Below, piece by piece: positions 1 to 13,287 of a stretch of 64,000 nucleotides of DNA (within the stretch, counting starts at the first letter, position 1; each line of letters begins with the position of its first letter). The notes beneath the pieces were generated by a model that was not told the DNA's origin, searched no databases, and saw only the letters and a program-made list of their open reading frames with translations. Origin of the DNA: Eutypa lata (taxonomy: Eukaryota > Ascomycota > Sordariomycetes > Xylariales > Diatrypaceae); the NCBI GenBank assembly GCA_022661535.1, contig JAKULF010000006.1:3777001-3841000 (forward strand), given 5' to 3'. Both the position numbers and the translations under genes were made by a program.

Positions 1-1818
1 TAGGGCAGCTACAGGACTGAAGCCTAAGAGTTGCTAAATTCTTCGTGTTCATTCGTCACCGTAGCGAAACATACATGCAAAATCGCTATGTAGCTTAACT
101 ATTCGCTTCCAATTTCACAAGGCCTCAGTTTGCGTAATCCTTATAGACAGAAGACTCCCCACAATTTTCGGTGTGATTGATAGTAAACAAATTACTCCAG
201 TTTCATCGTTGTCAGGGGGCTTTTTTTGATGGCAGCCTTGAAACCGTGTTTGTCTTGAAATCCTGTGTGCGGGATAATTGGTCAACCATACACTTGAAAG
301 GTTACTTGTAAAACCCCGCGTTCATCAACCACTACCTAAGTAGGCAGGTCACGTAGTATCCAATTAAGGTATCTATCCAAGATAGCATCAATGGTAAGTT
401 GCCGTTATGACTAAGCAATTCCTCAAATTCAAAATCCCAAAAACGAAGAGCATCCGGGTTTCCTATATAGATGTAGGATCACAATCCCGGTATGCCTTCT
501 TCCAAGCCTCAGCATGTGCGTAGTCTAGCATTCTAGCAGGGCGCATTCGATGCTATAGACAATGGACCTAAAACATGGGCATTGCGATTTGAAATTACGA
601 GAACTGCCTGAGTTTGGCTTGTTTCCGGTCTACTATCCCCCATGTGATACTAGGTCCACAATTGTGTTTTCAATACAGGCTACAAATACTTGCCAGTACC
701 GCGAGTAGCTATCATGTTATTGTATTGGTTTGCTGCATCAATAGTCATTACCAAGAGACAGTCTTCTCCGAAAACTTAAACCAAATGGCGATGATGCTAT
801 AATGTATGAAGGCCTGCTGGCATCGATCGTGAGTGCGATAATAACGAGCTCGGCAACACTTGTTTCGGCTTTCATCATGACACGGAGAAACAGCGTTTGT
901 CATTTTGGTAACCGTCTAATCCTTTCTAAAGAACATTTCCAGCTGCATTCACCTGAGGCTGACTCTCTTATCCGATGTTAGACCCGGAAGTGGTTAGCGG
1001 GAAACCCCAACTACGGGAGAACCCGAGCCAGTGATGAGGAAAGGATGTATGTCCTCACACCACCACAAGTATCTGGTCAGGTACATTGGTGCTTAGGTAA
1101 CGACCCCTCCTTCTTTTATGAAAATATCGCTAACACTGGTTATACATCGGCAGGATTGGCGGCTGTTCCTTTTAGATCTCCCTGTGGTAGAGGGAGTGAT
1201 TACTTGCATACGAACTGTGGAGCAGGAGTTGCCTTATTCGGTGCCTACCGCTATATATAGCACTTTTTGTCTGGTAGATAGGCCCCTTTTTCGATATCAC
1301 TTTCCGCTACTACCTTATACTCTACAACCATAGACCGGCTGAATACGCCATCAGCCCTTTAAGGCGTAAAGGACGGCATTTCCCGTGTGCCTCTGCTACG
1401 GGGTGACTGACACCTGAAGCCCCTCTAGAGCATTGACATAGTGGATATTGTTACGGCGAGGTAGTATTACCTTCGTTAGTTACCTATGCAAATAATATCG
1501 GACAAATCGACACCAAAAAGCTTCTTTATATTGCATGAATGCATCGTCTCGATTAGCAATCCGCCATTGACATCAGGTATATATAGCTTTATTAAATAAT
1601 GCACCTTAGTGACTTAAATGGGATAAGAAGGTCATATGATCATCCACCATAAATTCCCTATATTATATAATACAACCTGCAAGATAGTGGCTTTACCCCA
1701 GCTCGTAAGCTTTATCTACACTAACAATATTTTATTTATTTTATAAATATCCCATAACATCAGTGAACCATCTTCCTAAGCACCCTAAACACGAGCACCT
1801 TATTGGTATTATCCTAGT
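1..1818. other. gene-free left flank
   Basis: No convincing coding region is visible. Open frames are short (about 60-70 codons), overlap each other in different frames and show no recognisable domain or splice-linked extension. The interval from about 1560 to 1770 is AT-rich. The last part (about 1819-1890) may belong to the final exon or 3' UTR of the DUF4246 gene. Confidence 0.5.
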
Positions 1819-1891
1819 TTATCCGGGGAGTTGGATGCTGGAACAGAGTCCACTGATGAGAGGATCAATGTTCACAGAAAGAAACAGTCGC

Positions 1892-4309
1892 CTATACACA
1901 GTTAGCTTCCACTGTGAATAGGAACAAGAAAGAAACAAGGAAACGGGGGGAGAAGGGAATAAGGATATATAGGCTAACCACGACGGCAACATTTATTCTT
2001 ACCTCTTCCATATCATCATTAATCTCTTCATTGATATTACCGCGGGTGTTCATGAGCTTCTCGCGGATCTTCTCCGCCTTATCCATACCCCAGGGCTCCT
2101 CGACCTCCTCTATGATCTGGGTGAAGAGCTCTGCGGGCAGCGCCGCGAGCTGCGGCACCGAGCGGCGAACCTCCTCGGCCCACCAGTCGCGGCGTTGCGG
2201 CGGCACGTTTGCTGTCGAGAGCACGCGGATATGCGGATCCACTGCAAACGTTTTGAGTCAGTTCGGAGTCTGCTTGTTTAATTTACGGGAATTTGCTTCT
2301 TTTCTTTTCCCCGCCTGTTTTAAGTGTTGAGGGGGATGAGGTAGCATGGGGATCTTCCTAGTTTGTCACCAAGGACGGTCCTTGAAGGACCGTGACTCTC
2401 CTACCCATATAACTGTGTGCGGACGAGGATGACGACTTCTGACGGAACAATTGCTTACCGAGGAACATGGCGAGGATCTTGCGGTGGCCCGGCCGTGTCG
2501 GGTCCGCTAGCTTGAAGGGAGGTACCTGGTGCTGAAGTACGTTGGGGAATGTTAGGAGCCGTCCTTCCCGAGTTGCCACTGACCCTAGGACCTGGATCAG
2601 TCCACCCTCCTGGTCCTTAACGCCGTAGTAAGCCTCACAGGAAGCGTATTCGCTCTGGGGTGTGTATTAGTCAGTTAGGATTTATGTCATAATGGGATGT
2701 ACGATATAATATACGGATATCATAGATAGAAAAAGGAATTGAAAGAAAAGAGTAGACGTGATGTCGAAGATGGGAAGCTCTGGTAATATTAGGGGAGCTG
2801 CACGAACCTGCTCCGCCATCATAAGTAGGTCCCAGCTTCCAATGGATTGTCGGAACGAGAGGCGGCTGTCCGTGATGTTCTCCTCGTCGTAGTAATATAG
2901 GGCAGTGGCGCAGATGTGCTCGTTTAATGCCCCCTCGACGTGCCAAGTTCCGCCGTCGTACTCGGGATTATCGGGTTTTAGGTGGATATTAGCCAGCTTG
3001 AAAATGACCTGCAGCCCGCTCTCTTGGAACTTCTCACGCAAGTCAATCCAGTGGGCACCTTGCCTCGTGGTGGTCTCCGAAAAGGGCACGTAGTCTCCCG
3101 GCTCTGGAATGGTGAGAATCTTGACGCTATCAAACCACTCACGATACTCGTCCTCGTAGTCGGGGTCATACATCCGGTCATACTCGCCCCAAGCCTCGTC
3201 CCAGTCTTCGGGGATTTTCCAGTCTTCGGGGCGTTCCCAGGCCGGTGATTTTGCCCCTTCTGGCCGCGTCCAATCGTCCCTGCCGGTACTGCCGATCTTG
3301 ATGCGGATGCGGTCCTGAAACCAGGAAATGGATTCGTTCCAGAGGGGAATGGCTCGATCGACCATCTTCTCGAGCACTGGGTACAGGTCCGCATGGTGAA
3401 CGGGATGCAGATTGTTGACGTAGCTGGTTATCTTGGCGGATCCATCCTCCTTGAAGTGAACATCTGATGGCAACCACTGGAAACCGTCCCATGCGGCCAT
3501 GTATTCTCGTTCGGTGTCCTCCCACTGGTTCGCCTTCCTTTTCAAGATGCTCGTAGTCTTGTCCGAGAATACAACCGGCTCGGTGCGCTCCCCTTTTCCC
3601 GTGAACTCGGCACAATTGGCAAAAGGTACTGTGCCTGTCGGCAGGACCTTTGTTTCGCCGTAGACGAGAGGGAACAGCGACGGGTGCAGCAGGTCCAGGA
3701 CTTGCTCTCCAGTATTAGGGTGCCAATCCTTCAGATTGTCAGGGACATCCTCGAGCCGGAATGCGGCGGCGCGGAGTGTGTCGCGGAGTTCAGTAGGCAC
3801 GGCAGTGTCTGACTTGACAACCGCGGCTTCAGTATCAATTACTGCGACCATTCCCGTCTCCTTGAACTTCTGCGCCTTCTCGCGGAGCTCTTTAACGCAC
3901 TAAACCAGTTGCGTGAGTTACTGGGTCAATAGTGAGCGTATTCTAAGGGGACCCGAAGACAACCTACGTAATCGAACATGGCATACGTAAAATTTGCGAA
4001 CTGCGTGGTTGCCTCCTGACGCCACTTTTGAACAATGCTCTCGTCGAAGACCTTGTCGTCCCAATTATGCTTGTCCGTGATCTGGCTCATAAAATCCAGC
4101 ATGTTCCGTTCATACACAGTCACCCCTGAACTACCACACCAATCGGCAATTGCATGAGGCAGCCGTAGGGGATCCGAGGATGTACCATCGGTGGGTGCAT
4201 TCTTGGTCAATCTCTCTGGCATGTCTTTCAGGGGCAACCCAAAGCCTGGGAGCATTCGCTCCGCAGAGGAGCCTGCCTTTTTTGAAGGCCGAGAGGGAAG
4301 GTCAGTCAT
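1892..4309 (-). CDS. DUF4246 family protein, 2OG-Fe(II) dioxygenase-like (five exons)
   Basis: The product resembles the large fungal DUF4246 family, of unknown function. Exons read on the minus strand are 4309-3968, 3899-2808, 2654-2459, 2241-2003 and a short uncertain last exon. All four resolved exons join in frame (about 623 codons). Introns are 68, 153 and 217 nt with GTAGGT, GTTCGT and GTAAGC donors; a GTAAGA donor at 2002 opens the last intron. The N-terminus carries the PGFGLPLKDMPERL segment seen in the family. A WHVEG motif (His about 434, Glu about 436), a later QHQV (His about 520) and PGHRK (Arg about 536) are arranged like the Fe-binding H-x-E...H triad and 2-oxoglutarate Arg of 2OG oxygenases; this reading is an inference. 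The C-terminus is unsettled: after the TTCACAG acceptor at about 1914-1920, splicing in phase continues to a stop at 1819-1821, whereas reading through the intron stops at 1892. Confidence 0.85.
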
Positions 4310-6644
4310 GATGATAGGGACGAGTATGGGTGCTGGAAATTGCTGAAGATGTGAAAGGGGAGGAGTTAGATAGGTGGCTTTGTGCGGCTTTATAATTTCA
4401 CAGCTGAAGTCTAGCGTGGGGCGCCAAGCCCCCTTTGTTGCCTGCAGCTGAATAAAAATTGCTAGGCCTACCTCCTAGAATTATTGCCAAGAAAGGCGAC
4501 TATGAGATGGCGGGAGGGTCTAACGTTAGAATCGTAGTATAGTGCCTATCGTATAATGCATTTTAGTCAAGGTTTCCTGGCGTTAAATCTCAACCAACGT
4601 ATATAGAGTTCGGATATATGCATAATGTTCTGCATTGATGCATATGTCGGAATTTGGGATGTGGATACACTTTAGGCTACCGCCCCCTTCTGCCTAGCCA
4701 TATAGCTAAAGCTCTGGCTATACATCATGGTATTCTATATAGGTAATCACTCAGTAGAGAGGCTAATGATGAAGGCAACAAGAGGAATAGAATCACTGCA
4801 AGTAGAACTCATACCTCAAAATACATCCACATTCCGCTCTTGATCAAACACTTGACCTGACCGTAATAGCACATACCATAGTTTGTTTAGCCCTTACAAC
4901 TACTTAAAATTATTATATAAAATACTTAACCCCTTCTGAACGTAACTTCGAAGTCTCTTCATACATGACAGCAACAAAAATGAAATTACCCGCATTTAAA
5001 TAATTAGGGGCCCCTTAACTACAATAAATCTTACATACAATACTGTAGAGCCAGTAGTCATTCTAGATGTTCTTTATCATGCTGAATATATAAAAGGCTA
5101 AACGGTTAAAAGTAGATGTTTCTCTTCGTAATGCGTTGCGTATTTAAAACAAGGACGTCCTATATCTTCTTCTGCCAGCCAATATTGTCCTTACACCTAT
5201 AATTCACCCACTAGAATATGCGTCCAATCAACACAATCTGGAAGAAGACACGGAAGGACCGACTTATGATTCCAATATACCGTGGGTCTAACTTATCATA
5301 TATATATTTAATCTCTGCTATACGTGATGTAGGTCTTCTTCAAGTTCTATTCTCAAGTTCCACTATTCCCAAGTTCCACAGGTACTGCGTTGGAATTTCT
5401 CTCTGCCTTTTACACATATGTATGACTTCCATAGACGACCACAAGGTACGGTTTCCACTGCCGTTAGCTTCTGCTTGGGGTGGTAAACTGTCTTTATAGC
5501 ACGCGATTCGTCTTTTCCAGCACCGCTGGAATGTATAAATCCCGAGAACTGAGACTATGCCACTTGGTACTACACTGCCTATACAAAATCAGAATGTGCC
5601 ATTCATTTATAGAGCCGGTCTCGAGTCAATTGTAGAACATGATGGGCCTCGAGCATTAAATTATGCGGCTAGATTTACCAGGACTGTAGGGAAGGTGCAA
5701 GAAACAACAGGAGATACGTTACTGTATATTAAGAAGATCGCTTCTACCAGTAATCTGAGCAACATATCGCCCATAGGAAAGACTGTTGTAGGGTACTGAA
5801 CCCAGCCGTCTGCGTTTCGACATCATATAGTTCGGTTCGATCTGGGCCAAAGCTACTAAGTTCTCAGTGCCAATATCTTTCTTAAAACGAACTGTGTAAA
5901 AGTCGCTTCACACTCAGCTCCCGTCAATGGTAAACCGCTATTCTCCGCTCCATGTTAGTTAGTTCTAGTTCTATCAGCATACTCGGAAGCTCTGTATACA
6001 TGACCGTCCCTCAAACAGTACCAAATACCATCCAGAAAAACCTATCTTGACACAGCCATCATACCCTTTAGGCAGATATGTTCTGGCCGATACGTTCCCC
6101 CATAAGAATATAAGTGAAGTTGGAAAGGCTCTGCGTTGCAGTCCTAAGGGTCGACATATCCCGCACATACGAATCTGTACACCTAGACAATAGCATACAG
6201 GATGCAGCAAATGCATACATACCCCATCGTTGTGGGGAGAGTCGCTGAATTTACTGTCTTGAAAATTTTTAAGGTATATTTAATGACGCAAGAAGTCGAA
6301 AGCGGTCCGAAGGAAACACAGGCAAGAGTAGTAATATTATATGTGCTTTGAGTGATTAAGCACGGTATGGAGAAAGCTCCACCGAAGAAACGGGGGAGAG
6401 TGTGTTTAAGGGGAAGGACCGCGACAAGCCTTGCTTTGGATGTCGTAAATGTAACAAGTGCCGAAATCAAATAATTATTGTATGGGCGCGATGAGGGGGT
6501 GAATTGTCTAGTTGCCCCTATCCCCGCAAGGCCCGGGAAGCTAACAGCTCCGCCTTGTGGGGCCCCAGAAAATAGAAAACGCCTCAGATCCCCATCCGGT
6601 CTGCACCCGTTCTATTCAACAGGTCAACGTATCAGCTGCTCATC
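4310..6644. other. gene-free interval between divergent genes
   Basis: This separates the minus-strand DUF4246 gene from the plus-strand FAD monooxygenase, so it should contain both promoters. Small open frames at 5218-5499, 5557-5799 and 5974-6470 have no recognisable homology or splice continuation. The part from about 4880 to 5120 is AT-rich. No RNA gene or repeat was recognised. Confidence 0.5.
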
Positions 6645-8468
6645 ATGGCACCCACAGATCCCGCAGTGCACCCAGTGGTAATAATAGGAGGCGGCGCCGT
6701 CGGCCTAGTTTCGTCCATCTATCTCTCCCTCCGGCAGGTTCCGCATCTGTTATTTGAGCGATATCCGGGCACTTCAATCCACCCGAAAGCATGTGGGTAC
6801 AACCCGATCAGTGTGGAGATATTCCGGGAACTGGGCGTGGAAGAGGAGGTACTGCGCCAACGAGCCCCCATTGAGCGGGGAAGCCGTACGGCATGGTATA
6901 CCGGACTAGGATCTGGCGGTAGGGAGATATACAAGAGGGAGGCTTGGAACGCGAACCAGGGCGAATATGCCGCTGCTAGTACGGCAGAGTATGTAATCCT
7001 GCCGCAGATACGCCTAGAGCCGATCCTGAAACGGCGCGCAGTGGAACTGAACCCGAATGGTATTTTTAATAATGCTGAGGTCCTGGAGATCTCCGAGGAC
7101 GCCAGACAGGATCTTGTGACGGTCACTGTCCGACATAAGGACCAAACGGGGGGGCCTGATGAGAAGGCATACCAAGCACGATACGTTATCGCTGCCGATG
7201 GAGGCCGATTCTCGGCTGATAAGCTGGGCATCCCGTGGTGCGGAGAACGGGACATCATCGCGATGATATCTTGCCACTTCCGTGCTCCCATAACCACGAT
7301 ACACGACCCAAGCGTATTCATCAGCTGGCTGATCAAACCCGAGCTCGGCGGGACAATAGGAACTGGATACTTATACCACGTAGGCCCATATTCCCCATCA
7401 ACGCCGGAGACGGAGGAATGGATGTTCGGATTCGGCGCTCGGCCAGACGATCCGGCCAATTTCGATAAAGAGAAAGTCATGACCCGTCTTCGCAAGAGTT
7501 TCGGTCTGCCAGAGGACGCATTGAGGTTGGACGTCATCAGCATCAGCGAATGGAAAGTCCACGCCATAGTGGCGGAGCACTACAGGTCCAAAGGCGGGAG
7601 AGTGTTCCTCGTCGGTGATGCGGCGCATCGCGTCCCGCCATGGGGGGCGCTTGGGCTAAACACCGGGCTCCAGGATGCGCAGAACTTGATTTGGAAATTA
7701 GACTTGGCCCTGAAATCGGACCAAGGACAAGGCGAAGCGGGGAAGAGGGGAAGTCTCGATGCTTTCCTAGACACCTATGAAGAAGAACGTCGCCCCATCG
7801 CCGTGAGGGTCGCGACCACGAGTCTCCAAAATCTAAGGAAGCACGGCCTGGAGATGGACCACGCCCTCGGCATCGATATTAACAACGAAGCCGCTACCAA
7901 TGTCGAAGCTATGCAGAGGTATTTTGATCCTGTACACCCGGAACACGATCAGATAAAGCAAGCTGTTTTGCGAGCCCAGGACGTGATGGACAGCGAGTTT
8001 CATGCTTTGGGTGCTGAGGTTGGCTGGTTCTACCCGTCGGCGGATATTGGCGGGGAGGGTGCGGCGACACGACATGACGGGGCATTTCTGGAGAATGGAG
8101 AGTTCGATCTACTGAATTATCACCCTTCGACTATCCCCGGCCACCAACTACCACATGCATGGCTGAGACGAGACGACCAACTGGTGTCTACTAGAGACTT
8201 GGTTCTCAAAGACAAGTGTGTTATGCTTGCATGCAACGGTAACTGGAGGAAGGCAGAAGGCGAATATGTACATGTGGAGATTGTTGGTGCAGACTCCGGC
8301 TCTTGGAAGGATGTAAATGGGACCTGGGCAACTGTTTCTGGCATAGATAAGCAGGGAGCAGTGCTCGTGCGACCAGACCGTATTGTGGGCTGGAGAACAC
8401 AAAAGACATTCGAAGATGGGATAATCGGGCTAGACAAGATCGTCCAACAAGTATTGAAGAAACCTTGA
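6645..8468 (+). CDS. FAD-dependent aromatic-ring monooxygenase (PHBH/phenol hydroxylase fold), 607 aa
   Basis: A single uninterrupted frame encodes a class A flavoprotein hydroxylase, which would use NAD(P)H and O2 to hydroxylate an aromatic or polyketide-type substrate. Visible signatures are the Rossmann FAD motif VVIIGGGAVG (residues 11-20) followed by an acidic residue in LLFERYPG, the DG motif AADGGR near residue 184, and the GD motif VFLVGDAAHRVPP near residue 319 with the following GLNTGLQDAQNL helix. The last 150 or so residues match the thioredoxin-like C-terminal domain of this family in position and length. The start at 6645 places the GxGxxG motif close to the N-terminus, as usual. 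No secretion signal is seen. Substrate cannot be predicted. It ends about 270 bp before the RIP-mutated block, yet the frame is intact with normal base composition. A neighbouring synthase or regulator is absent. Confidence 0.93.
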   Translation: MAPTDPAVHPVVIIGGGAVGLVSSIYLSLRQVPHLLFERYPGTSIHPKACGYNPISVEIFRELGVEEEVLRQRAPIERGSRTAWYTGLGSGGREIYKREAWNANQGEYAAASTAEYVILPQIRLEPILKRRAVELNPNGIFNNAEVLEISEDARQDLVTVTVRHKDQTGGPDEKAYQARYVIAADGGRFSADKLGIPWCGERDIIAMISCHFRAPITTIHDPSVFISWLIKPELGGTIGTGYLYHVGPYSPSTPETEEWMFGFGARPDDPANFDKEKVMTRLRKSFGLPEDALRLDVISISEWKVHAIVAEHYRSKGGRVFLVGDAAHRVPPWGALGLNTGLQDAQNLIWKLDLALKSDQGQGEAGKRGSLDAFLDTYEEERRPIAVRVATTSLQNLRKHGLEMDHALGIDINNEAATNVEAMQRYFDPVHPEHDQIKQAVLRAQDVMDSEFHALGAEVGWFYPSADIGGEGAATRHDGAFLENGEFDLLNYHPSTIPGHQLPHAWLRRDDQLVSTRDLVLKDKCVMLACNGNWRKAEGEYVHVEIVGADSGSWKDVNGTWATVSGIDKQGAVLVRPDRIVGWRTQKTFEDGIIGLDKIVQQVLKKP

Positions 8469-8734
8469 AGATGATACTAAGAGGTCATGGTGGTGTTTGG
8501 TTAGTGTAAGAGGATGGCAGAACACGAGCCCGAGAAAAGCCCCTGGGCGGTACATCGCTTCTCTACGCTTGGAGAACACCTCAAGCCCTCCTGGTAATCT
8601 CTAGGATTCTGTAAATCAATTTCCTATAAATAATTAGCTTTATTTAGCCACTTTATTAATCCTAGGGATTCATACATTTAAATAACGTATACGTTTAACG
8701 ATAATTTCATGCAAATACGAATATGGTAAATAAT
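8469..8734. other. transition from genic sequence into AT-only block
   Basis: Downstream of the monooxygenase stop the sequence is normal for about 120 bp and then becomes progressively AT-rich. It still keeps scattered CA/TG dinucleotides that vanish beyond about 8735. This marks the left boundary of the RIP-affected region. Confidence 0.6.
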
Positions 8735-8865
8735 TAATATATCTTATAATTAATATATATAAAACTTTTAAGTTTTTTAAATTTAAATTATTTTATAATT
8801 AAATTATTATTAATAATTATATTATAATTATTATAAATCTTTTACGTTTTATTAAATTTTATAAA
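8735..8865 (+). repeat. repeat family A, copy 1
   Basis: About 130 bp from this point match 30372-30500 in the same orientation, including a shared run beginning ATAATTAATATATATAAAAC. This copy coincides with the left edge of the AT block, so it is probably the terminus of an inserted element. The family was not identified. Confidence 0.6.
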
Positions 8866-11800
8866 TTATAAGCTTCGATTTATATTTATAATAATTTATT
8901 TAATTAAATTATTTTATTTAAATCTTCGTATAAGTTATTTTATAATTACTTTTAATAATTATAATAATTATTATTTATAAATACGAATTAATTTAATTTA
9001 TATTTATTACTTTATTTAATTATTATATATTTAACGCTTTAAAAACTTTTATTATTTTTGATTTTACTTAATATAATTATTTTTTTAATATTATATTTTC
9101 GAATTTATTTATTTACCTTTTTATATTATATAATAACTTTAATTATTAATAAAGTTAAATTTATTTTTTTAAAATAATTTAATAATTATAACTTATAAAT
9201 ATTAAAAACCGAATTAATCTTTATAAAAAATAACTTAAAAGTCGTTATAAATAATTAATTTAATAAATTTATTAAATAATAAAAAAGAATATTAAAAATA
9301 TTATATAATTTAACTTTAAAAAAATCTTTTATAATATATTAAAAACTTAACTTTTATTAAAAATATATAAATTAAATTTTAATAAATTTATAAATTTAAA
9401 AACTTTAACTTTAAACTTTTTATTTTAAAAGAATTTTTAACGTTTATTTTAATAAAATAAAATTATTTTATAATAAACTTAAATTAAAAAACTTAATTTT
9501 TTTAATAAAGTTATTATAATTTAAATATTAAATTTATTTAATAAAAAGTATAATATTATAATATAAATTACAATTTAAGTTTTTAAAAATAAATTTAAAG
9601 CTTATATATTTAATAATTTAATTTCGTTATTTATTAATAAATTTTAAACTTTAAAATATAAAAAAAATTAAATTAATATTTTAAATAATAAAATAAATTA
9701 ACGTAATAATAAACATTAAATTTATTATATATATTATAAAAGTATTAATTATATCGATAAAAATTATTACGTTTTTTATTCGAATAAAATATTTAAAAAA
9801 TAAAAAAATAAAAATAAATAAAATAACGAAAAAAGTAAAAAAAAAATAAAAAGTAAAAAAAATAATAATAATAATTCAAGTTAATTATACTTTTAAAGCG
9901 TAAAAAACGCAAGTAAAATAAATTAACTTATTTAATTTCTTTATAAAAAGTTCGAATAATAATAATTAAATTAATATTATTATTATAAAACTTAATTAAA
10001 AATTATTTATAAAGTTTACAAAGCTTATAAAGCTTAAAAAACCTTTTATTTTATTTTTTTTATATTTACGTTAAATAAAAATATAAAAGTTATTTATTTT
10101 AAAATAAACTTTATAATTAATTAATTTATCGAAATATATATTATTAATAAAAACTTAAATTATTTAAATTTAAAGAATTTTAAAAAGTTAATTATATTAA
10201 ATTTAATAATAAATATAAAAACAATAATATATATTATAATTAATAAAAATTATCTTTTTAATTATCGTATAATAAATTGTATAATTAAATAAAAACAAGT
10301 TAAATTATTTATAATAATTAATATTAATAACTTTAAATTAAAATATATTAATATAAAAAGAATTTATATTATAAAAACGTATTATTTATATTTAAAATAA
10401 AAATTAATTTATTTTTAATTAATAAATTAAAGAAATATTAAATTTTTATAAACGAAAATATAAGTTTAAAGCTTTTTAATAAACTTAATAAATAATTAAT
10501 TATTAAAAATTATTATTAAAAAAAGTTATATTATATATATTTTAAAATAAAAAAAATTATAATAAAAATTACTTTAATATATTAATAATTATTAAAAAGT
10601 AATTTATAAAAACAAATTTATTAAAAACTTAATATAATAAATTAAAATATATATTATTTAAACTATTAATTAAATTTTTAATAATTAAGCGATTAAAAAT
10701 AAATAAAATTAACTTTATAATTTATAAAAAATAAAAATATTATAAATTAAATAAAATATACGATTTTATAAAAAGTTTATAATAATATAAAAAAGTTAAT
10801 ATTTTTAACGTACGATCGTTATAAATATTATATAATCTTTTTAAATAAAAAATTAAAGTTTTTAAAAATTAAATTATTAAAAGTTAAATTAAAAACATTA
10901 AAAGCTTTTAATATTTATAAATTAAAAATCGAAAATTAATATAATATTAAAATTAAACATTTCTTTATTAATAATAATATTAAATATATTAATATTAAAT
11001 TCGAAATTACTTTAAATAATAATAAAATTATTTATTATAAAATATTTATTTATATTAAAAAATTTAATAATTTTATAAAACGTATAAATTTAATCTTAAT
11101 AAATAAAATAAAAGCATTTTTTATAACTTTAAAGCTTTTTAATTATTTATAAAAAAAGCATTATTAATAATAATATATTTATATAATAAAATATTTTATA
11201 AATTATTTAATTATAAAATATCGTTTAAAATATATTATAAATATATTATTTATATAAATTATTTAATTAATTAAAAGTTTATAATATATTATAATATTAA
11301 TTAATATTATATTAAACTTAAATTACGTATTAAAAAAAAGTAATTATAAACTTTAATATTAAAAATTTATATTATAAAATTTAAAATTTATAAAAAAAAG
11401 TTTTATAATTTAAAAATATAAATATATTAAATAATTAATATATATAATAAAATACTTTATATATTATTATAAAAATTAACTTTAAAATTTTTAAAAAACT
11501 TATATTTTATAATTAAAATAAAAAAAATAACTTTAATTAATAATTTAATAATAATAATAACGTTATAAATTAATTATAAATATTAATTAATATAATTATA
11601 AATTTTAATTATAAATTTATAAATATATAATTAATAATAATATTTAATAATATATAAATAAATTAATATTAATAATAATATTTTAAATTAAAATAATATA
11701 AAATATATAAAAATTAATATAAATTAATTATTATTTATAATAAAAAAATATTTTTATTTATAATATTAATTAATATAAATTTAAAAAATAAAAAAATAAC

Positions 11801-12009
11801 TTTTATATTATTAATAATTATAATTATTAAATTTTATACTTTTAAACGTATTTTATAAATCTTTAATTTTAAATTATAATTAAAAGCTTATAATATTAAA
11901 ATTAAAAAATTAAAAAAAATTTAATATTTATATAATTATTAATTTATTATTAAATAAAATTATTATAAAAATTTAATAATTATTTAAAATAAAATTTATT
12001 ATTAATATA

Positions 12010-12180
12010 TTAAATATTAAATTTAATTAAATAATTAATTATATTTAAAAAATATTTTTATTTTAAATTTCTCGAAAATTAACCGTAAAATTCGAAGTAA
12101 AAATAAAGTTAACACGAATAACGAATATTAATAAAAATACCCTTCGTCGATTAGTCGGCTTTGGGCTGATAAGGACTTAG
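12010..12180 (+). repeat. repeat family C, copy 1 (partly unmutated)
   Basis: It shares with 14970-15140 the segment beginning TTAATTATATTTAAAAAATA and then the CGAAAATTAA-CGTAAAATT region. To its right this copy passes into normal-composition sequence (GGCTTTGGGCTGATAAGG), whereas the second copy has the AT-converted equivalent. Confidence 0.55.
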
Positions 12181-12300
12181 TGCCGAGCTAGCTCGAAGTT
12201 AATTGGCGCTAGTCTTTTGATTGGTCCTAAAAAGAATTTAGCACTTTGATTGGATGCATCCTTTAGGTTTTATGGGCCACTTAGCTTTAACCACCTATAA

Positions 12301-12530
12301 CCTACAGCTTTTAGACCTACAGACCTACAGCCTACAGACCTACCCTACAGCCTACAGACCTACCTTACAGCTTACAAACCTACCTTACAGCTTTCAGACC
12401 TACAGCTTACAGACCTACAGCCTACAGACCTACAGCCTACAGACCTACAGCCTTTAGACCTACAGACCTACAAACCTACAGCTGTAGGTGGCTGTAGCAG
12501 CTGTAAGTGACTCTAGCAGCTGTAGGTTTA
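12301..12530 (+). repeat. 15-bp minisatellite with inverted right arm in a non-RIP island
   Basis: About a dozen imperfect copies of a 15-bp unit (CTACAGACCTACAGC) run from about 12301 to 12482. They are followed by the complementary words CTGTAGG and GCTGTAG to about 12530, so the single strand could fold back. The surrounding 12150-12600 keeps normal CA/TG content, unlike the 25-kb block around it. A 67-codon open frame across it is just the translated repeat and is not called as a gene. Confidence 0.8.
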
Positions 12531-13287
12531 AAAGCTATAAGTGGCAGCAGGTAAGTGGCTTATAAACTTATCTTGTAGCGTATAAACTTATAGCTTTTAA
12601 ACTTATAAGTATAAATAATTATAATAATTATATAATAATAATAATAAAATAATTAATAAATTTATTTTATATTATAACTTTTAAATTTATAATTAATTTA
12701 TAATTATATATTAATAATTATAATAATTAATAATAATTATAATAATTAATAAAAATAATAATAATAATAATTAATAAATTTATTTTATAATATATATTTA
12801 AAACTTTAATTATTTATATATTTAAAGCTTTTAAATTTATAATTTATAAAGTTATTAATTATTTATAAATTACTTTTTAAACTTAATTATTAATTATTTT
12901 ATAAATTTATAAACTTATAATTATATATAAATAATTATAATAATTATAAATAATTATAATAATTATATAAAAATAACTTATAAACTTATAACTTTATAAA
13001 TTATAAACTTATAAACTTAAAGCTTAAATTATTTAAAACATTTTTTAAAATAATATAATTAAATAATATAATTAAATAATAATAACTTTAATTATTTATT
13101 TAACTTTTAATTAATTAATTCGATTATAAATCGATTAAATTTACGTATAAACGTAAAATTAATTATATATATAAAAATAAAAAATAAGATTTTTATATAA
13201 TAATTAATATAACTTATAATATAAAAAGCTTATAATATAATAATTAAATTTATAAAATTCGTAATACGTAATAATAATTTTATAAAG

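Noticed and set aside
5557..5799. 80-codon plus-strand frame
   Set aside because: No recognisable domain, splice partner or conserved motif; length is within chance for this composition.
12254..12457. 67-codon open frame across the minisatellite
   Set aside because: Its product is the repeated word LQTYS, a translation of the 15-bp tandem unit; there is no start context, homology or splice support.
12301..12482. CRISPR-like array
   Set aside because: Units are contiguous 15-bp repeats without unique spacers, in a eukaryotic genome.
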